Below are positions 62,168 to 64,000 of a DNA stretch of 64,000 nt, piece by piece. The stretch covers positions 1,752,501 through 1,816,500 of the forward strand of contig NZ_VFOV01000001.1 of assembly GCF_006716315.1 (NCBI RefSeq). The letters are read 5' to 3'. Origin of the DNA: Nocardioides albertanoniae. Lineage in GTDB: Bacteria; Actinomycetota; Actinomycetes; Propionibacteriales; Nocardioidaceae. Under the pieces are notes generated by a model, which saw nothing but the letters and a program-made list of their open reading frames with translations, was not told where the DNA came from and ran no database searches. How positions within the stretch are numbered: position 1 is the first letter of the stretch; each line of letters begins with the position of its first letter. The position numbers were made by a program, and so were the translations under genes.

Positions 62168-62752
62168 ATGACCATCAGCATCCAGCGCCGTGTCGCGCCG
62201 ATCTTGCTCGCCGCAACCGTCATCGCGCTCGCCGCGTCGGCGTGCGGTTCCGGGACCGCCGAGGGTGCAGGTGAGAAGGCCGACCCCAGCCCCTCGGCGG
62301 ACTCGGCCGAGTCCGCCGCGTCGACCGAGGACCCTTACCCAGTTATCGAGGTGTGCGCCGCAGAGGACCTTTCCTTCACCGTCTCGGAGGAGTCCCAGGC
62401 GGGTGGCTACTACCTGATCACGGCGACCGCCAAGCCGGGAGCGACCTGCATCCTCGTCGGCCAGACGATCTCGGCCGGCTTCGGTTCGGACCCGTCCGGC
62501 GATGTGGCACCGAGCGAGCAGGCCGAGGGCGAGTCGATCACGATGTCCGGGTCCACCAAGGCGTACGCAGGGGTGAACCCGCACAGCGGAGCGCAGGACG
62601 GCGGGGTGCAGTTCGAGGAGATCATCGTCGGGGCGCACAAGGGCGACATGAGCCCCGTGTCGCTGAAGCTGCCGAGCACCGCAGAGGTCGACCAGCCCAT
62701 CGGCACCAACTGGCACACCGACGCCGCGAAGGCCGTTCCGTTCGCTGACTGA
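62168..62752 (+). CDS. Lipoprotein with a DUF4232-like domain
   Basis: A 194-residue lipoprotein. The signal peptide ends in lipobox ASAC (Cys25), followed by a Ser/Glu/Ala-rich linker and a folded domain with Cys pairs (EVCAAEDLSF, ATCILVG), resembling secreted actinobacterial DUF4232 proteins of unknown function. The start at 62168 is chosen to give a normal signal peptide; ATG 62153 is an alternative. Transcribed after the siderophore operon with a 123-base gap; the relation is unknown. It converges on another lipoprotein gene. Confidence 0.7.
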   Translation: MTISIQRRVAPILLAATVIALAASACGSGTAEGAGEKADPSPSADSAESAASTEDPYPVIEVCAAEDLSFTVSEESQAGGYYLITATAKPGATCILVGQTISAGFGSDPSGDVAPSEQAEGESITMSGSTKAYAGVNPHSGAQDGGVQFEEIIVGAHKGDMSPVSLKLPSTAEVDQPIGTNWHTDAAKAVPFAD

Positions 62753-62773
62753 CCTGACCGTCGACGCGGTCTC

Positions 62774-63286
62774 TCAGTCGGCGACCATGTCGACCAGCTT
62801 GCCCATCGCGCCGAGCTCGGCGTCATGGATCCCGCCGTCGGGGACGATGATCAGGCTCCACAAACGGCTGCCGACGGCCACGTTGCCGACCACGAGGTCG
62901 CCGTCGTCGTGTTTCTCGACGCAGACGAAGGCGCGGTCGGCGATCTCGACGGGTTCGGGAGATGCGATGCAGTCGTCCCGGCTCGCGGCGAGCCCGGCGT
63001 CAACGGAGGTGTCGACGAGGGTCGTCACGAAGATCGCGCCCCGGTCGCTGGTGTAGGTGCACACGTCGTCGTCGGCGGTGTGCGTCCAGCTGCCGGGGAT
63101 GGCGCTGGCGACCTGGCCGGGCTCGAAGAGGCACGGACCGGAGGCCGCGACGGGCGTGGAGGTGGGTGTCGAGGGGCTGGGCCCAGGGCTGCTGCCGCTG
63201 GGCTCCCCGGCACCGCAGCCTGTGAGACAACCTGCGAGAGCGGTCGCGGAGAGGACGGCTACGACGCTGAGCAGCTTCCTCGACAC
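62774..63286 (-). CDS. Lipoprotein, DUF3558-like
   Basis: A 170-residue lipoprotein. It has lipobox LAGC (Cys20), with a second possible one at LTGC (Cys24). A Pro/Ser/Thr linker precedes a domain with GPCLFEPGQVASAIPG and CTYTSDRGAIF, in the style of actinobacterial DUF3558 proteins. Function unknown. The GTG start has GAGGAGA upstream. It is divergent from the acyl-CoA-reductase-like gene. Confidence 0.7.
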   Translation of the reverse strand: MSRKLLSVVAVLSATALAGCLTGCGAGEPSGSSPGPSPSTPTSTPVAASGPCLFEPGQVASAIPGSWTHTADDDVCTYTSDRGAIFVTTLVDTSVDAGLAASRDDCIASPEPVEIADRAFVCVEKHDDGDLVVGNVAVGSRLWSLIIVPDGGIHDAELGAMGKLVDMVAD

Positions 63287-63371
63287 GTACGTCTCCTCGG
63301 GGTTCGTGGGCCTGCCTGCAGTTTCTCAGGTCGAGCACGGAAAAGGAGCCACGGGGGTTGCCCGGACCGGG

Positions 63372-63377
63372 CACAAT
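63372..63377 (+). promoter_or_regulatory. Putative -10 element of the acyl-CoA-reductase-like gene (leaderless)
   Basis: CACAAT is followed by seven bases and the GTG at 63385. It fits the same leaderless spacing seen elsewhere in this window, but the hexamer is weak. Confidence 0.35.
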
Positions 63378-63384
63378 CGCATCC

Positions 63385-64000
63385 GTGACCTCTGACCTGG
63401 CGCAGGGAAACGACCATGACGACGATCCTCGGGCCTCCATCCGGGAGCGGCTCGCGGGGCAGCACGTCCTGCTCACCGGGGTGACGGGGTTCGTCGGGGA
63501 GGCGCTGCTGCATCTGTTGCTGACCGAGGTGCCCGACGTACGCCTCAGTGTTCTCGTGCGGCCCAAGGGCTCGATCTCGGGTGCCGACCGGATCGCGAAG
63601 CTGCTGGCCAAACCCATCTTCGAGGCGGTCTCCGACGCCACGGTCGACGTGGTCGAGGGCGACCTCTCCGACCCGCCGCCGCTGCCGGACGACCTCGACG
63701 CGGTCGTGCACTCGGCGGGTGACGTCTCCTTCGACCCGCCGGTCGACGAGGGCTTCACCACCAACGTCGTCGGTGTGCGCGGGCTGCTGCGACGCATCTG
63801 CGAGACGGGTCGAGACGTCCACTACCTCCATGTCTCGACCGCCTATGTCTCGGGTCGCCGCCGCGGTCACATTCCCGAGGGGCCGGTCGACCACTCCGTC
63901 GACCCGGAGGCCGAGCTCGCCTGGGGCCTTGCTCAACGGGCCGCGGTCGAGGAGCGCTCACGCGGCGTCGAGGTGATCTCCAGGCTGCGCAAGCAGGCCG
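63385..64000 (+). CDS. Fatty-acyl-CoA-reductase-like extended SDR (3' end beyond the window)
   Basis: Only the first 205 codons are present and the frame is open to the edge. VLLTGVTGFVGEALLHLLL (28-46) is the NAD(P) site, followed by DVVEGDLSDPP, AVVHSAGDVSF and VSTAYVSG, which are marks of the male-sterility/fatty-acyl-CoA reductase group. Full-length relatives reduce acyl-CoA to fatty alcohol, or are fused to other domains; which holds here cannot be seen. The GTG start is supported by a leaderless arrangement; no ribosome-binding site is seen. Confidence 0.75.
   Translation, partial: MTSDLAQGNDHDDDPRASIRERLAGQHVLLTGVTGFVGEALLHLLLTEVPDVRLSVLVRPKGSISGADRIAKLLAKPIFEAVSDATVDVVEGDLSDPPPLPDDLDAVVHSAGDVSFDPPVDEGFTTNVVGVRGLLRRICETGRDVHYLHVSTAYVSGRRRGHIPEGPVDHSVDPEAELAWGLAQRAAVEERSRGVEVISRLRKQA

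Overview
The window is chromosomal DNA of a high-GC actinobacterium, most likely Nocardioides or a close relative in the Propionibacteriales. The basis is the GC-rich codon usage, the many GTG starts, the Mycobacterium/Streptomyces-type gene order fasR-fabD-fabH-acpP-fabF-accD next to aceE, and IdeR/DtxR-type iron boxes. Assignments come from reading the translations, with no database search, so family names are recognition calls.

Layout. 1-1756: the 3' end of an rRNA operon (23S, 5S, terminator). 1829-3632: a TPR protein with an RGG-rich N-terminus and a DUF3145 protein. 3720-13255 (minus strand): type II fatty acid synthesis (accD, fabF, acpP, fabH, fabD), its PucR-type regulator fasR, and pyruvate dehydrogenase E1 (aceE). 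13378-17202: a PfkB sugar kinase, a coupled FAD-oxidoreductase/GCS2-ligase pair, and an iron-boxed siderophore-interacting protein. 17207-30841: a carbohydrate locus that I read as a high-mannose N-glycan utilisation system. It has a GH5 beta-mannosidase-like gene, a LacI regulator, an ABC importer without an ATPase, an AGE-family isomerase, GH92 and GH38 alpha-mannosidases, and a Tat-exported Endo-H-type GH18 enzyme. 31045-37119: a metallophosphoesterase, DUF3052, an acyl-CoA synthetase, an AhpE-like peroxiredoxin, tRNA-Val(UAC) and a CrtI-like oxidoreductase.

37172-42592 (minus strand) is a seven-gene, mostly overlapping operon: GT2, DUF2064, methyltransferase, a five-TM molybdopterin oxidoreductase with an internal Tat motif, a small membrane protein, and an OmpR-type regulator with its kinase. 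Beside it are a membrane protein, an SDR epimerase and MTA phosphorylase (42706-45906). 46081-53129 holds an MMPL transporter coupled to a NarL-type two-component system, a second converging two-component system, and a CPBP protease. 54318-62044 is an iron-boxed desferrioxamine-type siderophore cluster: a divergent MFS exporter, desA, desB, a DesC-DesD fusion, a cytoplasmic penicillin-acylase-like hydrolase and a second DesC-like acetyltransferase. 62168-64000 holds two lipoproteins and a fatty-acyl-CoA-reductase-like SDR cut by the window end.

Themes. In Mycobacterium and Streptomyces, aceE lies close to DUF3052 and ahpE. Here about 19 kb, including the whole N-glycan locus, separates aceE from DUF3052. 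Many genes appear leaderless, with a -10-like hexamer six or seven bases before a GTG or ATG. The strongest candidates for new biology are the N-glycan locus, the fused and extended desferrioxamine cluster, the degenerate biotinyl-like tail on FabD, and the conserved-looking but functionally unassigned Moco/glycosyltransferase operon. No CRISPR array, insertion sequence or phage gene was seen.
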